DNA of 64,000 nt from Phytopseudomonas straminea (GTDB taxonomy: Bacteria; Pseudomonadota; Gammaproteobacteria; Pseudomonadales; Pseudomonadaceae). A program made the translations under genes and the position numbers. Position 1 is the first letter of the stretch. Each line of letters opens with the position of its first letter. The notes under the pieces were generated by a model that was given only the letters and a program-made list of their open reading frames with translations, was not told where the DNA came from and ran no database searches. Below are positions 9,111-18,855 of the stretch, piece by piece. The DNA lies in contig NZ_FOMO01000001.1 in assembly GCF_900112645.1 (NCBI RefSeq), forward strand, positions 496,001-560,000, read 5' to 3'.

Positions 9111-10109
9111 TCAGGGCACGACCTTGAACCAGTCGACCACGCCCACATCGCCATTGCGGTGGGTGCCCAGCACCTCACCGTCGGCCCGCTGCTCTACCGA
9201 GATATCCGGCTCGACCGGCTTGCCATCACGACGGTCGACAGCCGGCGCCCCGCTCAGTGGGCTGAACAGCAGGTTGCCGTTGAATGCCCGCACCCGGGTA
9301 TCTACCGGGTACTGCATGGGGCCGAGCTGCATAGGCTCGGCCAACTCGCCCTGCCAGTCTTGTAGCGCGCCATAAGGGCCGTCGACCCACAGGTTCCATA
9401 GCCGCACCTTGAGCCCCTGGAACTGCACCGGGGTGTCGGTGGTTTCCAGCTGCCAGCGGCTCTCGCCGACCGCATGCACGATCATCGGCTCCGGCCAGGT
9501 AATGCCGGCCACCTGGCTGCCGGCCGCCAGCGTGCAGCTTTCCAGTTGCCATTGACGGACCTCGAAGCGCGCACCGGACGGATAGCCGAAGGTTACCGGC
9601 GCCTGCGCCGAGCACTGCCAGCCGCCGAATTTGGCATCATCGACCAGCTTCGCCTCGGCCAGCTGGTCGCCGAGATCAAGACGGCGCACCGCGGCGCCCT
9701 GCAGCATAAGCGGCTGACTGTCGAATTCGGCGCGTTGCAGGCTCTGCAAACCGTAGGGCAGGTTATCGCCACTGAGGTTCCTGCCCGCCTCCAGGCGCTC
9801 CAGCCACACCCGCGTGCCGGCGGGCAGCACCAGCTCACCGAGGACCTGCTCGCTGTCCAGACGCGGGCTCAGCGCGCGCTGCTCGGCCAACTGTTTGGCC
9901 TCCCAGCGCAGAAACTCGACGGTAGGCAGGCTGCCAGCGATCAGGAATACGGCCAGCAGTCCGAACCACCAGGGGTGCAAGCGGATAAAGCGCCGGGAAC
10001 GGCGATTGAGCAAGGCGACCAGCAGTGCCGCCAGGGCCGCGACGCACACCAGAGACACCAGCAGGAACAATGATCCGAGCATCATGGCCAGTGGGTTGAT
10101 GGGGATCAT
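9111..10109 (-). CDS. Membrane-anchored protein of unknown function
   Basis: A 332-residue protein I do not recognise. Two hydrophobic helices lie near the N-terminus (about residues 10-35 and 47-63), separated by the basic stretch NRRSRRF. About 260 residues follow that look like an extracytoplasmic, beta-rich domain with alternating polar and hydrophobic residues, many Gln/Trp and two Cys (CSAQA and ESCTL) that could form a disulfide. No enzyme motif is visible. It converges with the DUF3392 gene, with 6 bp between stops. Codon use looks like its neighbours. It could be an envelope-maintenance protein, but that is a guess. Confidence 0.75.
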   Translation of the reverse strand: MIPINPLAMMLGSLFLLVSLVCVAALAALLVALLNRRSRRFIRLHPWWFGLLAVFLIAGSLPTVEFLRWEAKQLAEQRALSPRLDSEQVLGELVLPAGTRVWLERLEAGRNLSGDNLPYGLQSLQRAEFDSQPLMLQGAAVRRLDLGDQLAEAKLVDDAKFGGWQCSAQAPVTFGYPSGARFEVRQWQLESCTLAAGSQVAGITWPEPMIVHAVGESRWQLETTDTPVQFQGLKVRLWNLWVDGPYGALQDWQGELAEPMQLGPMQYPVDTRVRAFNGNLLFSPLSGAPAVDRRDGKPVEPDISVEQRADGEVLGTHRNGDVGVVDWFKVVP

Positions 10110-10196
10110 GGGCGTCCTTGTGAGCTCGATGGGGCGTTTTCGTGGCAGAGCTTAAGAGTCGCCTTCGGTCGAATCAACACTTGGTTACACTTCAAT

Positions 10197-10225
10197 AAAA
10201 AAGCCAGCATTGCGCTGGCTTTTTC
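10197..10225 (-). terminator. Rho-independent terminator after DUF4870 gene
   Basis: GCCAGC-ATTGC-GCTGGC is flanked by A6 on the left and a T run on the right, so the hairpin can work on both strands. On the minus strand it lies 17 bp beyond the stop of the DUF4870 gene and ends in a U tract. Confidence 0.85.
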
Positions 10226-10241
10226 TGCGATCAGGCGAGGA

Positions 10242-10619
10242 TTACTTGATCAATCTCAGGCAGAACGGGTAGCGGTAATGCTTACCCTCACCGGCCTTGA
10301 TGCCGCCGATAATGGTCAGTACCACGGTGCCGATGCACAGCAGCCCCATCAGCAGAAAACCGATGAGTACCAGCATCAGCAGCAGGCAGACGATGCCGGC
10401 AATGGCCACCGTCAGTTGGAAGTTGAGCGCCTCCTTGCCTTGCTCGTCGATAAAGCCGTGCTGATCCTTCTTCACCTGCCAGACCACCAACGGACCGATC
10501 AGATTGCCGAAGGGAAACACGAAGCCGAGGGCGGCCGCGAAGTGGCAGATCATCGCCCACTGGCGCGCATCCCGATCGGGCTCGTCAGCAGGCGTCACGG
10601 CGTTATGCTCATCCATCAC
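10242..10619 (-). CDS. DUF4870 (Tic20-like) membrane protein
   Basis: Small inner-membrane protein of 125 residues. It has the DUF4870 signature: ARQWAMICHFAA near residue 20, GPLVVWQVKKDQHGFID at about 43-59 and KEALNFQL shortly after, followed by two hydrophobic helices. The function is unknown. It lies just downstream of rph on the same strand (23 bp between the rph stop and this start), as in P. aeruginosa, so the two are probably cotranscribed from the rph promoter. Confidence 0.88.
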   Translation of the reverse strand: MMDEHNAVTPADEPDRDARQWAMICHFAAALGFVFPFGNLIGPLVVWQVKKDQHGFIDEQGKEALNFQLTVAIAGIVCLLLMLVLIGFLLMGLLCIGTVVLTIIGGIKAGEGKHYRYPFCLRLIK

Positions 10620-10642
10620 GACTCTCCTCGATCAGCGAAACA

Positions 10643-11365
10643 TCACTCGGCCAGCGCAGCCTGCTGCAGGGCGAACAACTCGCCCATGCCTTGCTGCGCC
10701 AGGGCCAGCATGGCATTCAGCTCGGCAGGCTGGAACGGCGCGCCTTCGGCGGTGCCCTGCACCTCGATGAAGCCACCGGTGCTGGTCATCACCACGTTCA
10801 GATCGGTTTCGGCGGCGGAATCTTCCAAATAATCCAGATCCAGCACCGGCTCGCCCTGGTAGATCCCGACGGACACCGCCGCGATCATCTGCTTGAGCGG
10901 GTCGCCGCCTTTCAGGCCGCCACGCTTCTTCATCACCTTCAGGGCATCCACCAGTGCAACCATGGCGCCGGTAATAGACGCGGTGCGGGTGCCGCCGTCG
11001 GCCTGGATCACGTCGCAGTCGACGTACAGGGTGTTCTCGCCCAGTTTGCTCATGTCCAGTGCGGCGCGCAGCGAGCGGCCGATCAGGCGCTGGATCTCCA
11101 GGGTACGGCCGCCCTGCTTGCCCTTGCTGGCTTCACGCTGGTTACGGTCGCCAGTAGCGCGCGGCAGCATGCCGTACTCGGCGGTCACCCAGCCCTGGCC
11201 CTGGCCTTTCAGAAAGCGCGGTACGCCCTGCTCGACGCTGACGGTGCAGATCACCTTGGTGTCGCCGAACTCGACCAGCACCGAACCTTCGGCGTGCTTG
11301 GTGTAGTTGCGGGAGATGCGGATAGGGCGCAACTGATCGGCGGCGCGGCCACTGGGACGTTTCAT
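10643..11365 (-). CDS. rph: Ribonuclease PH
   Basis: Phosphorolytic 3'-5' exoribonuclease that trims tRNA 3' ends. The start at 11365 ([14 protein letters not shown]) gives 240 residues, the normal length. Visible family blocks are [17 protein letters not shown]-like [12 protein letters not shown], the phosphate-site region [14 protein letters not shown] and [12 protein letters not shown]. An upstream open frame continues past this ATG to 11611 but does not match the family. It is divergent from yicC, with about 160 bp between starts that must hold both promoters. Confidence 0.97.
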   Translation of the reverse strand: MKRPSGRAADQLRPIRISRNYTKHAEGSVLVEFGDTKVICTVSVEQGVPRFLKGQGQGWVTAEYGMLPRATGDRNQREASKGKQGGRTLEIQRLIGRSLRAALDMSKLGENTLYVDCDVIQADGGTRTASITGAMVALVDALKVMKKRGGLKGGDPLKQMIAAVSVGIYQGEPVLDLDYLEDSAAETDLNVVMTSTGGFIEVQGTAEGAPFQPAELNAMLALAQQGMGELFALQQAALAE

Positions 11366-11528
11366 CAACAAATACCTGCTCTCAAGTAGAATCTGCCGCG
11401 CATTATAGGGGCTGTTGCCACCGGGCCGCGACCGCGCCTGCCCGATGGCACCGCACCGGGTTTGGGAGCCACCGGCGCTGTGCGCTACAATCGCCGCCTT
11501 TGCCCTACAGCAAGCCGAGGTAAGCAGC

Positions 11529-12392
11529 ATGATCCACAGCATGACGGCCTTCGCCCGCACCGAGCAGGCAGGTGCCAACGGCACCCTGAGCTGGGAGCTG
11601 CGCTCGGTCAACCACCGCTACCTCGAACCCCACCTGCGCCTGCCGGAAGCCTTCCGCGATCTCGAAGGCGCGGTGCGCGAAGCGCTGCGTCAGGGTTTGT
11701 CGCGCGGCAAGGTGGAATGCACCCTGCGCTACACCGAAGAAAACACCGGCAAGCCGCTGCAGGTCGACCGCGAGCGGGCTACCCAACTGATCGCTGCCGC
11801 CGAAAGCGTCGCCGCACTGATCAAGCAACCCGCGCCGCTGAACCCTCTGGAAGTGCTCGGCTGGCCCGGCGTGTTGGTTGCCGATAGCAGCGACCCGCAA
11901 GCGCTGAATAAAGCCGCCCTGGAGCTGTTCGGCAATGCCCTCGACGAGCTGAAGAGTGGCCGCGGCCGCGAAGGCGCCGAGCTGGCCAAGCTGCTCAACG
12001 AGCGCCTCGACAGCATGCTTGAGGAAGTCGCCGCCCTGCGCGAGCTGGTGCCGCAGATGCTCGAGGCGCAGCGCCAGAAGATCATCGAGCGCTGCCGCGA
12101 AATGCAGGCCGAGCTCGACCCGCAGCGCCTGGAGCAGGAGCTGGTGATGCTCGCCCAGAAGAGCGACGTCGCCGAGGAGCTGGATCGCCTGAGCACCCAC
12201 GTCACCGAAGTGCGCCGCGTCCTCAAGGCCGGCGGCGCAGCCGGGCGCCGCCTGGACTTCCTGATGCAGGAACTCAACCGCGAAGCCAACACCCTCGGCT
12301 CCAAGGCATTCGACCCGCGCAGCACCCAGGCGGCGGTCAACCTCAAGGTGTTGATCGAGCAAATGCGCGAGCAGGTGCAGAACATCGAATAA
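11529..12392 (+). CDS. yicC: YicC family endoribonuclease
   Basis: Member of the YicC/DUF1732 family, shown in E. coli to be an endoribonuclease acting on RNA including the small RNA RyhB. The product of 287 residues starts at ATG 11529 ([10 protein letters not shown], the invariant N-terminus) and ends with [27 protein letters not shown], the conserved C-terminal block with acidic and basic residues. It precedes gmk by 45 bp, a conserved linkage. The start assigned here is later than the longest open frame, which runs upstream without family similarity. Confidence 0.95.
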   Translation: MIHSMTAFARTEQAGANGTLSWELRSVNHRYLEPHLRLPEAFRDLEGAVREALRQGLSRGKVECTLRYTEENTGKPLQVDRERATQLIAAAESVAALIKQPAPLNPLEVLGWPGVLVADSSDPQALNKAALELFGNALDELKSGRGREGAELAKLLNERLDSMLEEVAALRELVPQMLEAQRQKIIERCREMQAELDPQRLEQELVMLAQKSDVAEELDRLSTHVTEVRRVLKAGGAAGRRLDFLMQELNREANTLGSKAFDPRSTQAAVNLKVLIEQMREQVQNIE

Positions 12393-12434
12393 TGGTGCCC
12401 AGGCGCCTTCCGACCCCAACCGTTTCAGGACTGA

Positions 12435-13058
<624 letters not shown>

Positions 13059-13235
13059 GCCGAAGCCGAAGGGCGGTGCAAAACCGCCCATTCAAGTCGA
13101 CAAAATCCCGCCCGGCGTTGCGAACGCGTGCCTCTCAGCGAGTTTCGCTTCCCTTAATGCTGGCGTTTTTCTAGACTATTCAGTCCGCTCGCCCATTCGG
13201 GCCCAGCCAATTTTGCATTCGCTACGAGGAACACC

Positions 13236-13499
13236 ATGGCTCGCGTTACCGTTGAAGACTGCCTGGACAACGTCGATAACCGCTTCGAGCTGGTCATGCT
13301 TGCCACCAAGCGCGCTCGTCAAATCGCCACTGGCGGCAAAGAGCCGAAAGTAGCCTGGGAAAACGACAAGCCGACCGTAGTCGCCCTGCGCGAAATCGCC
13401 AGCGGCCTGGTTGACGCCGAAATCGTCGCCCAGGAAGACATCATCGAAGAAGAACCGCTGTTCGCAGCCTTCGAGGAAGAGGCGAACGAGCCTCTGTAA
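13236..13499 (+). CDS. rpoZ: RNA polymerase omega subunit
   Basis: Omega chaperones the beta' subunit and forms part of the ppGpp site on RNA polymerase. The 87-residue product begins [20 protein letters not shown] and contains the [12 protein letters not shown] motif near residue 26, diagnostic of omega. ATG 13236 follows ACGAGGAACACC, a good ribosome site. The 177-bp gap after gmk, AT-richer near 13160-13175, probably carries its own promoter. spoT starts 60 bp downstream, so rpoZ and spoT are likely cotranscribed. Confidence 0.98.
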   Translation: MARVTVEDCLDNVDNRFELVMLATKRARQIATGGKEPKVAWENDKPTVVALREIASGLVDAEIVAQEDIIEEEPLFAAFEEEANEPL

Positions 13500-13559
13500 G
13501 CCTATGCCGGGTCGAAAGCGTACGTCGCAGGTGCACAATGCACGGCAGGGGAGCCTCCC

Positions 13560-15668
13560 ATGCCGAGCATAGACGCCCTCGCGGACAGGCTTTCGGGCTA
13601 CCTGGGCGACGAACAGGTCAACCTCGTTCGTCGCGCCTACTTCTACGCCGAACAGGCGCACGACGGGCAACGCCGCCGCAGCGGTGAAGCCTACGTGACC
13701 CATCCGCTGGCCGTGGCCAGCATCCTCGCCGACATGCACATGGACCATCAGAGCCTGATGGCCGCCATGCTGCACGACGTGATCGAAGACACCGGCATCG
13801 CCAAGGAAGCCCTGCACGCGCAGTTCGGCGAGTCCGTGGCGGAGCTGGTGGATGGGGTCAGCAAGCTGACCCAGATGAACTTCGAGACCAAGGCCGAGGC
13901 GCAGGCCGAGAACTTCCAGAAGATGGCCATGGCCATGGCCCGCGACATCCGCGTGATCCTGGTCAAGCTGGCCGACCGCCTGCACAACATGCGCACCCTG
14001 GAAGTGCTGTCCGGAGAGAAACGCCGGCGCATCGCCAAGGAAACCCTGGAAATCTACGCACCCATCGCCAACCGGCTGGGCATGCACAGCATGCGCGTGG
14101 AATTCGAGGATCTGGGCTTCAAGGCCATGCACCCGATGCGCTCCGAGCGCATCCGCGCCGCCGTGCGCCGCGCCCGGGGCAACCGCAAGGAAATCGTCAC
14201 GCGCATCGAGGAATCGCTGCTGCACTGCCTCGAACGCGAAGGCCTGAGCGGCGAAGTGGTTGGCCGCGAGAAGCACCTCTACAGCATCTACCAGAAGATG
14301 CGCGGCAAGCGTAAGTCGTTCAACGAGATCATGGACGTCTACGCCTTTCGCATCGTGGTCGACAAGGTCGACACCTGCTACCGCGTGCTCGGCGCCGTGC
14401 ACAACCTCTACAAGCCGCTGCCGGGGCGCTTCAAGGACTACATCGCGATCCCCAAGGCCAACGGCTACCAGTCGCTACACACCACGCTGTTCGGCATGCA
14501 TGGCGTGCCCATCGAGATCCAGATCCGCACCCGCGAGATGGAAGAGATGGCCAACAACGGCATCGCCGCGCACTGGCTGTACAAATCCAACGAGGACGAG
14601 CTGCCCAAGGGCAACCACGCCCGCGCCCGCCAGTGGGTCAAGGGCGTGCTGGAGCTGCAGCAGCGTGCTGGCAACTCCTTGGAATTCATCGAGAGCGTGA
14701 AGATCGACCTGTTCCCGGACGAGGTCTACGTCTTCACACCCAAAGGCCGCATCATGGAGCTGCCGAAGGGCTCCACGGCCGTGGACTTCGCCTACGCGGT
14801 GCATACCGACGTCGGCAATACCTGCATCGCCTGCCGCATCAATCGCCGCCTGGCGCCGCTGTCCCAGGCGCTGGAAAGCGGCTCCACCGTGGAAATCGTC
14901 AGCGCGCCGGGGGCGCGGCCGAATCCGGCCTGGCTGAATTTCGTGGTCACCGGCAAGGCGCGCACCCATATTCGTCACGCGCTGAAACTGCAGCGCCGCT
15001 CGGAGTCGGTGAGCCTGGGCGAGCGCCTGCTCAACAAGGTGCTGGCCAGCTTCGAAACCCATCTGGACAAGGTGCCCGCCGAGCGCCAGCTGGCCGTGCT
15101 CAACGAATACCGCATGGAAACCTTCGACGACCTGCTCGAAGACATCGGCCTGGGCAACCGCATGGCCTACGTGGTGGCGCGCCGCCTGCTGGCCAGCGAG
15201 GGCGAGGAGCTGCCAAACGCCGAAGGCCCCCTGGCGATCCGTGGCACCGAGGGCCTGGTGCTCAGCTACGCCAAGTGCTGTACGCCGATTCCGGGTGACC
15301 CGATCGTTGGCCACCTCTCGGCCGGCAAGGGCATGGTGGTGCACATGGACACCTGCCGGAACATCAGCGAAGTGCGCCACAACCCGGAAAAATGCATCCA
15401 GCTGGCCTGGGCCAAGGATGTGACCGGCGAATTCAACGTCGAACTGCGCGTCGAGCTGGAACACCAGCGCGGTCTGATCGCACTACTGGCGAGCAGCGTC
15501 AACGCCGCCGACGGCAACATCGAGAAAATCAGCATGGACGAGCGCGACGGCCGCGTCAGCGTGGTTCAGCTGGTGGTCAGCGTGCATGACCGCGTACACC
15601 TGGCCCGGGTGATCAAGAAGCTGCGCACTCTGCCCGGCGTCATGCGCATCACCCGCACCAAGGCGTGA
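13560..15668 (+). CDS. spoT: Bifunctional (p)ppGpp synthetase/hydrolase
   Basis: Makes and degrades the stringent-response alarmone. The 702 residues show an N-terminal HD hydrolase with HDVIEDT near residue 74 intact, so hydrolase activity is expected. The synthetase domain follows (~240-350, with DVYAFRIVV and YQSLHTT), then the TGS domain (~385-445, DEVYVFTPKG) and a C-terminal ACT domain (~625-700). An intact HD site separates it from RelA. ATG 13560 follows AGGGGAGCCTCCC. It is downstream of rpoZ and upstream of ridA, the standard Pseudomonas order. Confidence 0.97.
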   Translation: MPSIDALADRLSGYLGDEQVNLVRRAYFYAEQAHDGQRRRSGEAYVTHPLAVASILADMHMDHQSLMAAMLHDVIEDTGIAKEALHAQFGESVAELVDGVSKLTQMNFETKAEAQAENFQKMAMAMARDIRVILVKLADRLHNMRTLEVLSGEKRRRIAKETLEIYAPIANRLGMHSMRVEFEDLGFKAMHPMRSERIRAAVRRARGNRKEIVTRIEESLLHCLEREGLSGEVVGREKHLYSIYQKMRGKRKSFNEIMDVYAFRIVVDKVDTCYRVLGAVHNLYKPLPGRFKDYIAIPKANGYQSLHTTLFGMHGVPIEIQIRTREMEEMANNGIAAHWLYKSNEDELPKGNHARARQWVKGVLELQQRAGNSLEFIESVKIDLFPDEVYVFTPKGRIMELPKGSTAVDFAYAVHTDVGNTCIACRINRRLAPLSQALESGSTVEIVSAPGARPNPAWLNFVVTGKARTHIRHALKLQRRSESVSLGERLLNKVLASFETHLDKVPAERQLAVLNEYRMETFDDLLEDIGLGNRMAYVVARRLLASEGEELPNAEGPLAIRGTEGLVLSYAKCCTPIPGDPIVGHLSAGKGMVVHMDTCRNISEVRHNPEKCIQLAWAKDVTGEFNVELRVELEHQRGLIALLASSVNAADGNIEKISMDERDGRVSVVQLVVSVHDRVHLARVIKKLRTLPGVMRITRTKA

Positions 15669-15849
15669 CCTGTCGCACCATTGCCGCTCTGAAGAGAAGC
15701 GCCCTGCTCAGCAGTGTTGCTGCCTGGAAGCGTCACCGCTTATCCCAAAGGCGCAACCATGCCTGCCGCGGCTTGAGGCCGAGAACGCCAGCCTGTAGCC
15801 TGCCTGCGTCCATCTTGCAGCCTGAGGCTGCCCTATCCAGGAGTTCTCC

Positions 15850-16230
15850 ATGAGCAAGAGCGTCATCAACAGCGACAAGGCCCCGGCCGCCATCGGCACT
15901 TACTCCCAGGCCATCAAGGCCGGAAACACCGTCTACCTGTCCGGGCAGATCCCGCTGGATCCCAAGACCATGGAGCTGGTGGAAGGCTTCGAAGCTCAGA
16001 CCGTGCAGGTCTTCGAGAACCTCAAGTCGGTGATCGAGGCCGCCGGTGGCTCGTTCAAGGATGTGGTCAAGCTGAACATCTTCCTCACCGACCTCTCCCA
16101 CTTCGCCACCGTCAACGAAGTGATGGGCCGTTACTTCCAGCAGCCCTACCCGGCGCGCGCCGCGATTGGCGTGGCCGCCCTGCCGAAAGGCGCTCAGGTG
16201 GAAATGGACGGAATCCTGGTCATCGACTGA
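15850..16230 (+). CDS. ridA: Reactive intermediate/imine deaminase RidA
   Basis: Hydrolyses reactive 2-aminoacrylate-type imines made by PLP enzymes. The product of 126 residues has [21 protein letters not shown] at the N-terminus, the catalytic-site arginine in [19 protein letters not shown] near residue 105, and EMDGI at the end. Start ATG 15850 follows CAGGAGTTCTCC. It lies 181 bp after spoT. That gap shows no gene. A hairpin at 16241-16262 follows the stop. Confidence 0.97.
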   Translation: MSKSVINSDKAPAAIGTYSQAIKAGNTVYLSGQIPLDPKTMELVEGFEAQTVQVFENLKSVIEAAGGSFKDVVKLNIFLTDLSHFATVNEVMGRYFQQPYPARAAIGVAALPKGAQVEMDGILVID

Positions 16231-16240
16231 CCTGCCGCAG

Positions 16241-16268
16241 GCCCGGAGCATCGCATCCGGGCTTTCCC
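16241..16268 (+). terminator. Terminator after ridA
   Basis: GCCCGGA and TCCGGGC pair around an 8-nt loop and are followed by TTTCCCTT. It lies 10 bp beyond the ridA stop, in the gap with the convergent epimerase gene whose stop begins at 16270. The T tract is imperfect. Confidence 0.6.
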
Positions 16269-16269
16269 T

Positions 16270-17127
16270 TCAGCGTTCCCGCAACACCGCGGCATAACCC
16301 TCGCGATAGCTGGGATATTGCGGCACCCAGCCCAGCGCCCGGGCGCGGGCATTGCTGCAGCGTTTGCTGCCGGAGCGGCGCACCGCCGCATCCTCTGCCC
16401 AATGCTCGACACTCAGCTGCTCACGCAACCAGCCAACTACCTGATGCAGCGGCGCCGGCTCGTCGTCCACGCCGAGATAGCAATTATCCAGCGCCTTGCC
16501 GGCCAGATCGGCCTGCAGCAGAAAAGCCAGCAGGCCGGCCGCGTCATCGGCATGAATACGGTTGCCATACAAAGGGGGCTCAACGGCAACCCGATAGCCC
16601 ATGCGCACCTGCTTTAGCAGCCACTCACGGCCAGGCCCGTAGATGCCCGTCAGGCGCACCACGGTGGCTGGTACGCCGCTGCTCCAGGCCACTTGCTCGG
16701 CCTCACGCATGATGCGCCCGGAATAGCTCTGCGCCTCGGCCGGTGAGCTTTCGTCGACCCACTCGCTACTCGCCTGGCCATAGACGCCACTACTGGAAAC
16801 GAAGAGCAGCCGCTTCGGCCGCTGTCCATATGCCTGCAACCAGCTCAGCACGTGACGCAGCCCGTCGACGTAGGCCTGGCGATAGCCCGCTTCGTCATGC
16901 TGGCTGGCCGCCGCGCTGTACACCAGATAATCAAGCTCGCCCTGCGGCCACTGGGCCGGGCAATCAGCTTGATGCAGATCACCGGCGACCGGCAGGATGC
17001 CCGCGGGCAGTTCCGACACACTGCGGCGCAGGCCATGAACCTGCCACCCCGCCTCGTGCAGTCGCCCGGCCAGGCGGCCGCCCACATCGCCGCAACCAGC
17101 GATCAGCACACTTGCACCTTTAGTCAT
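16270..17127 (-). CDS. NAD(P)-dependent epimerase/SDR-like protein (YeeZ type)
   Basis: Extended short-chain dehydrogenase-like protein of 285 residues. The N-terminal nucleotide motif is VLIAGCGDVGGRLAGRL (about residues 6-22). Further on are FVSSSGVYGQ and VVRLTGIYGPGR, the usual NAD-dependent epimerase blocks. It resembles the short YeeZ-type members of unknown substrate. Start at 17127 is preceded on the minus strand by GAGAGGA, a good ribosome site. An upstream in-frame extension of 10 codons is less likely. The substrate cannot be named from sequence. Confidence 0.88.
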   Translation of the reverse strand: MTKGASVLIAGCGDVGGRLAGRLHEAGWQVHGLRRSVSELPAGILPVAGDLHQADCPAQWPQGELDYLVYSAAASQHDEAGYRQAYVDGLRHVLSWLQAYGQRPKRLLFVSSSGVYGQASSEWVDESSPAEAQSYSGRIMREAEQVAWSSGVPATVVRLTGIYGPGREWLLKQVRMGYRVAVEPPLYGNRIHADDAAGLLAFLLQADLAGKALDNCYLGVDDEPAPLHQVVGWLREQLSVEHWAEDAAVRRSGSKRCSNARARALGWVPQYPSYREGYAAVLRER

Positions 17128-17207
17128 CGATCCTCTCTCAAGCTGTCCAGCGTTCAAAAAATACCCATGAACGTAATAGAGTTACGCCACCCCTTTCACG
17201 AACAAGA

Positions 17208-17235
17208 ATTACTTGCAATAATGTTTAGCCTTTTT
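17208..17235 (+). promoter_or_regulatory. Possible Fur-type iron operator upstream of exbB
   Basis: A locally AT-rich segment (GAATTACTTGCAATAATG) lies about 65-90 bp before exbB in otherwise GC-rich DNA and contains an imperfect ATTA...TAAT dyad. TonB-ExbB-ExbD operons are commonly repressed by Fur. The match to the 19-bp Fur consensus is poor, so this is tentative. Confidence 0.3.
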
Positions 17236-17294
17236 TTCCGTGCGCCTCTATTGGCCGCGCAGATAACCGCCCTCCACATTTAGGTCCGGCAAGC

Positions 17295-18422
17295 ATGAAC
17301 TCTATCGCCCATAGCGCCAAGCCAACCACCGTCGCCGCTCGGCCGCAACGCCTCGGCGCCGCTCTCGCCCTGCTGCTCAGCCTGACACTGGCCCCGGTCG
17401 CGGGCTTTGCTGACCAGTCGACGCCGGCACAACCTGCCGCGCAACCGAACAACGAACAGCCTGCCACCGCCCAACAGCAAGTCCCGCAACTGTCGCCAGA
17501 GGCCGCTGCCCAGGTCGACGCGCTGGGTGAAAAGCTAGAAGCGCTTGGCCCGCAGGCCACGCCAGAGCAGCAGAACCAGGCGCGCCAACAGTTCTTCAGC
17601 GAGAACAACATCGCCCCGCAGGATGCGGAAAAGCTCAGCCAGGCATTAGCTGCCCAAGAGAGCGCCGACGCTCAGGCGCTGAACAACGAAGCCGCCGTCG
17701 AAGCCGAACAAGCCTTCCACGACCTGTCGCCGTGGGGTATGTACCAGAGCGCCGACGTGGTGGTGAAAAGCGTGATGATCGGCCTGGTGCTGGCCTCGAT
17801 CCTCACCTGGACCATCTGGATCGCCAAGACCATCGAGCTGGTCACCGCACGCCGCCGCCTGCGCCGCGAGATCGTCGAGCTCAAGGGTGCCCGCAACCTG
17901 GCCCAGGCCAGCGAGCAGGCCCGCGCCAAGCACAGCTTCAGCGAAGTCCTCATCGAAGACGCTCGCGAAGAACTGAAACTCTCGGCCACCAGCCGTGAGA
18001 AGGAAGGTATCAAGGAGCGCGTCAGCTTCCGTCTCGAGCGCCTGGTCGGCGCCTGCGGCCGCGACATGAGCAAGGGCACCGGCGTGCTCGCCACCATCGG
18101 CTCCACCGCGCCCTTCGTCGGTCTGTTCGGTACCGTGTGGGGCATCATGAACAGCTTCATCGGCATCGCCAAAACCCAGACCACCAACCTCGCCGTGGTG
18201 GCCCCTGGCATCGCCGAAGCCCTGCTGGCAACCGCTCTGGGCCTGGTCGCGGCGATTCCGGCGGTGATCATCTACAACGCCTTCTCGCGCTCGATCAGCG
18301 CCTACAAGGCCCAGGTCGCCGACGCTTCGGCTCAGGTGCTGCTACTGGTCAGCCGCGACCTGGACATGCAGCCGCCGGCTCATGATCGCGCCCAGCAACC
18401 TCACGTGGTCAAGGTGGGCTAA
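17295..18422 (+). CDS. exbB: TonB-system energiser ExbB with long N-terminal extension
   Basis: Proton-channel subunit of the TonB-ExbB-ExbD complex that drives outer-membrane uptake of iron-siderophores and cobalamin. The 375-residue product is longer than the roughly 240-residue E. coli protein. It has a signal-like N-terminus (ALALLLSLTLAPVAGFA) followed by about 100 Gln/Ala/Pro-rich residues before the first core membrane helix near residue 155. The conserved core helices near the C-terminus are GVLATIGSTAPFVGLFGTVWGI and ALLATALGLVAAIPAVIIYN. Such extended ExbB proteins are known in Pseudomonas. It is followed at 4 bp by exbD and then tonB, an operon. Confidence 0.95.
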   Translation: MNSIAHSAKPTTVAARPQRLGAALALLLSLTLAPVAGFADQSTPAQPAAQPNNEQPATAQQQVPQLSPEAAAQVDALGEKLEALGPQATPEQQNQARQQFFSENNIAPQDAEKLSQALAAQESADAQALNNEAAVEAEQAFHDLSPWGMYQSADVVVKSVMIGLVLASILTWTIWIAKTIELVTARRRLRREIVELKGARNLAQASEQARAKHSFSEVLIEDAREELKLSATSREKEGIKERVSFRLERLVGACGRDMSKGTGVLATIGSTAPFVGLFGTVWGIMNSFIGIAKTQTTNLAVVAPGIAEALLATALGLVAAIPAVIIYNAFSRSISAYKAQVADASAQVLLLVSRDLDMQPPAHDRAQQPHVVKVG

Positions 18423-18426
18423 GACC

Positions 18427-18855
18427 ATGGGGCTTCATCTCAACGAAAACGGCGGCGACGATCTCCAAGAAAACCACGAGATCAACGTCACGCCCTTCAT
18501 CGACGTGATGCTGGTGCTGCTGATCATCTTCATGGTCGCCGCGCCGCTGGCCACCGTCGACGTGAAGATCGACCTACCCGCCTCCAGCGCCAAGCCAGCG
18601 CCGCGGCCCGACAAGCCGATCTACCTGAGCATCAAAGAAGACAAGAAGCTGTACCTCGACAATGACGAGGTGCAGCCGGCGATGCTCGGCGCGGCGCTGG
18701 ACAAGCTGACCAAGAGCGACAAGGACAAGACCATCTTCGTGCGCGGTGACAAGGGCGTCGAATATGGCGACCTGATGGAGGTCATGGATAACCTGCGCGG
18801 CACCGGTTACCTGAAGATCGGTCTGGTGGGCCTGGAGACGGTCGACGCGCAATGA
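18427..18855 (+). CDS. exbD: TonB-system energiser ExbD
   Basis: Periplasm-facing partner of ExbB, anchored by one N-terminal helix. The 142 residues include the hallmark INVTPFIDVMLVLLIIFMV, whose Asp near residue 26 is the proton-path residue, followed by the periplasmic domain with KPIYLSIKEDKKLYLD. Start ATG 18427 lies 4 bp after exbB. Its stop overlaps the tonB start (ATGA at 18852), indicating coupled translation. Confidence 0.96.
   Translation: MGLHLNENGGDDLQENHEINVTPFIDVMLVLLIIFMVAAPLATVDVKIDLPASSAKPAPRPDKPIYLSIKEDKKLYLDNDEVQPAMLGAALDKLTKSDKDKTIFVRGDKGVEYGDLMEVMDNLRGTGYLKIGLVGLETVDAQ

Noticed and set aside
13071..13090. Terminator after gmk
   Set aside because: A short GGGCGG/CCGCCC stem exists but there is no T tract and the loop is A-rich, so I do not claim termination.
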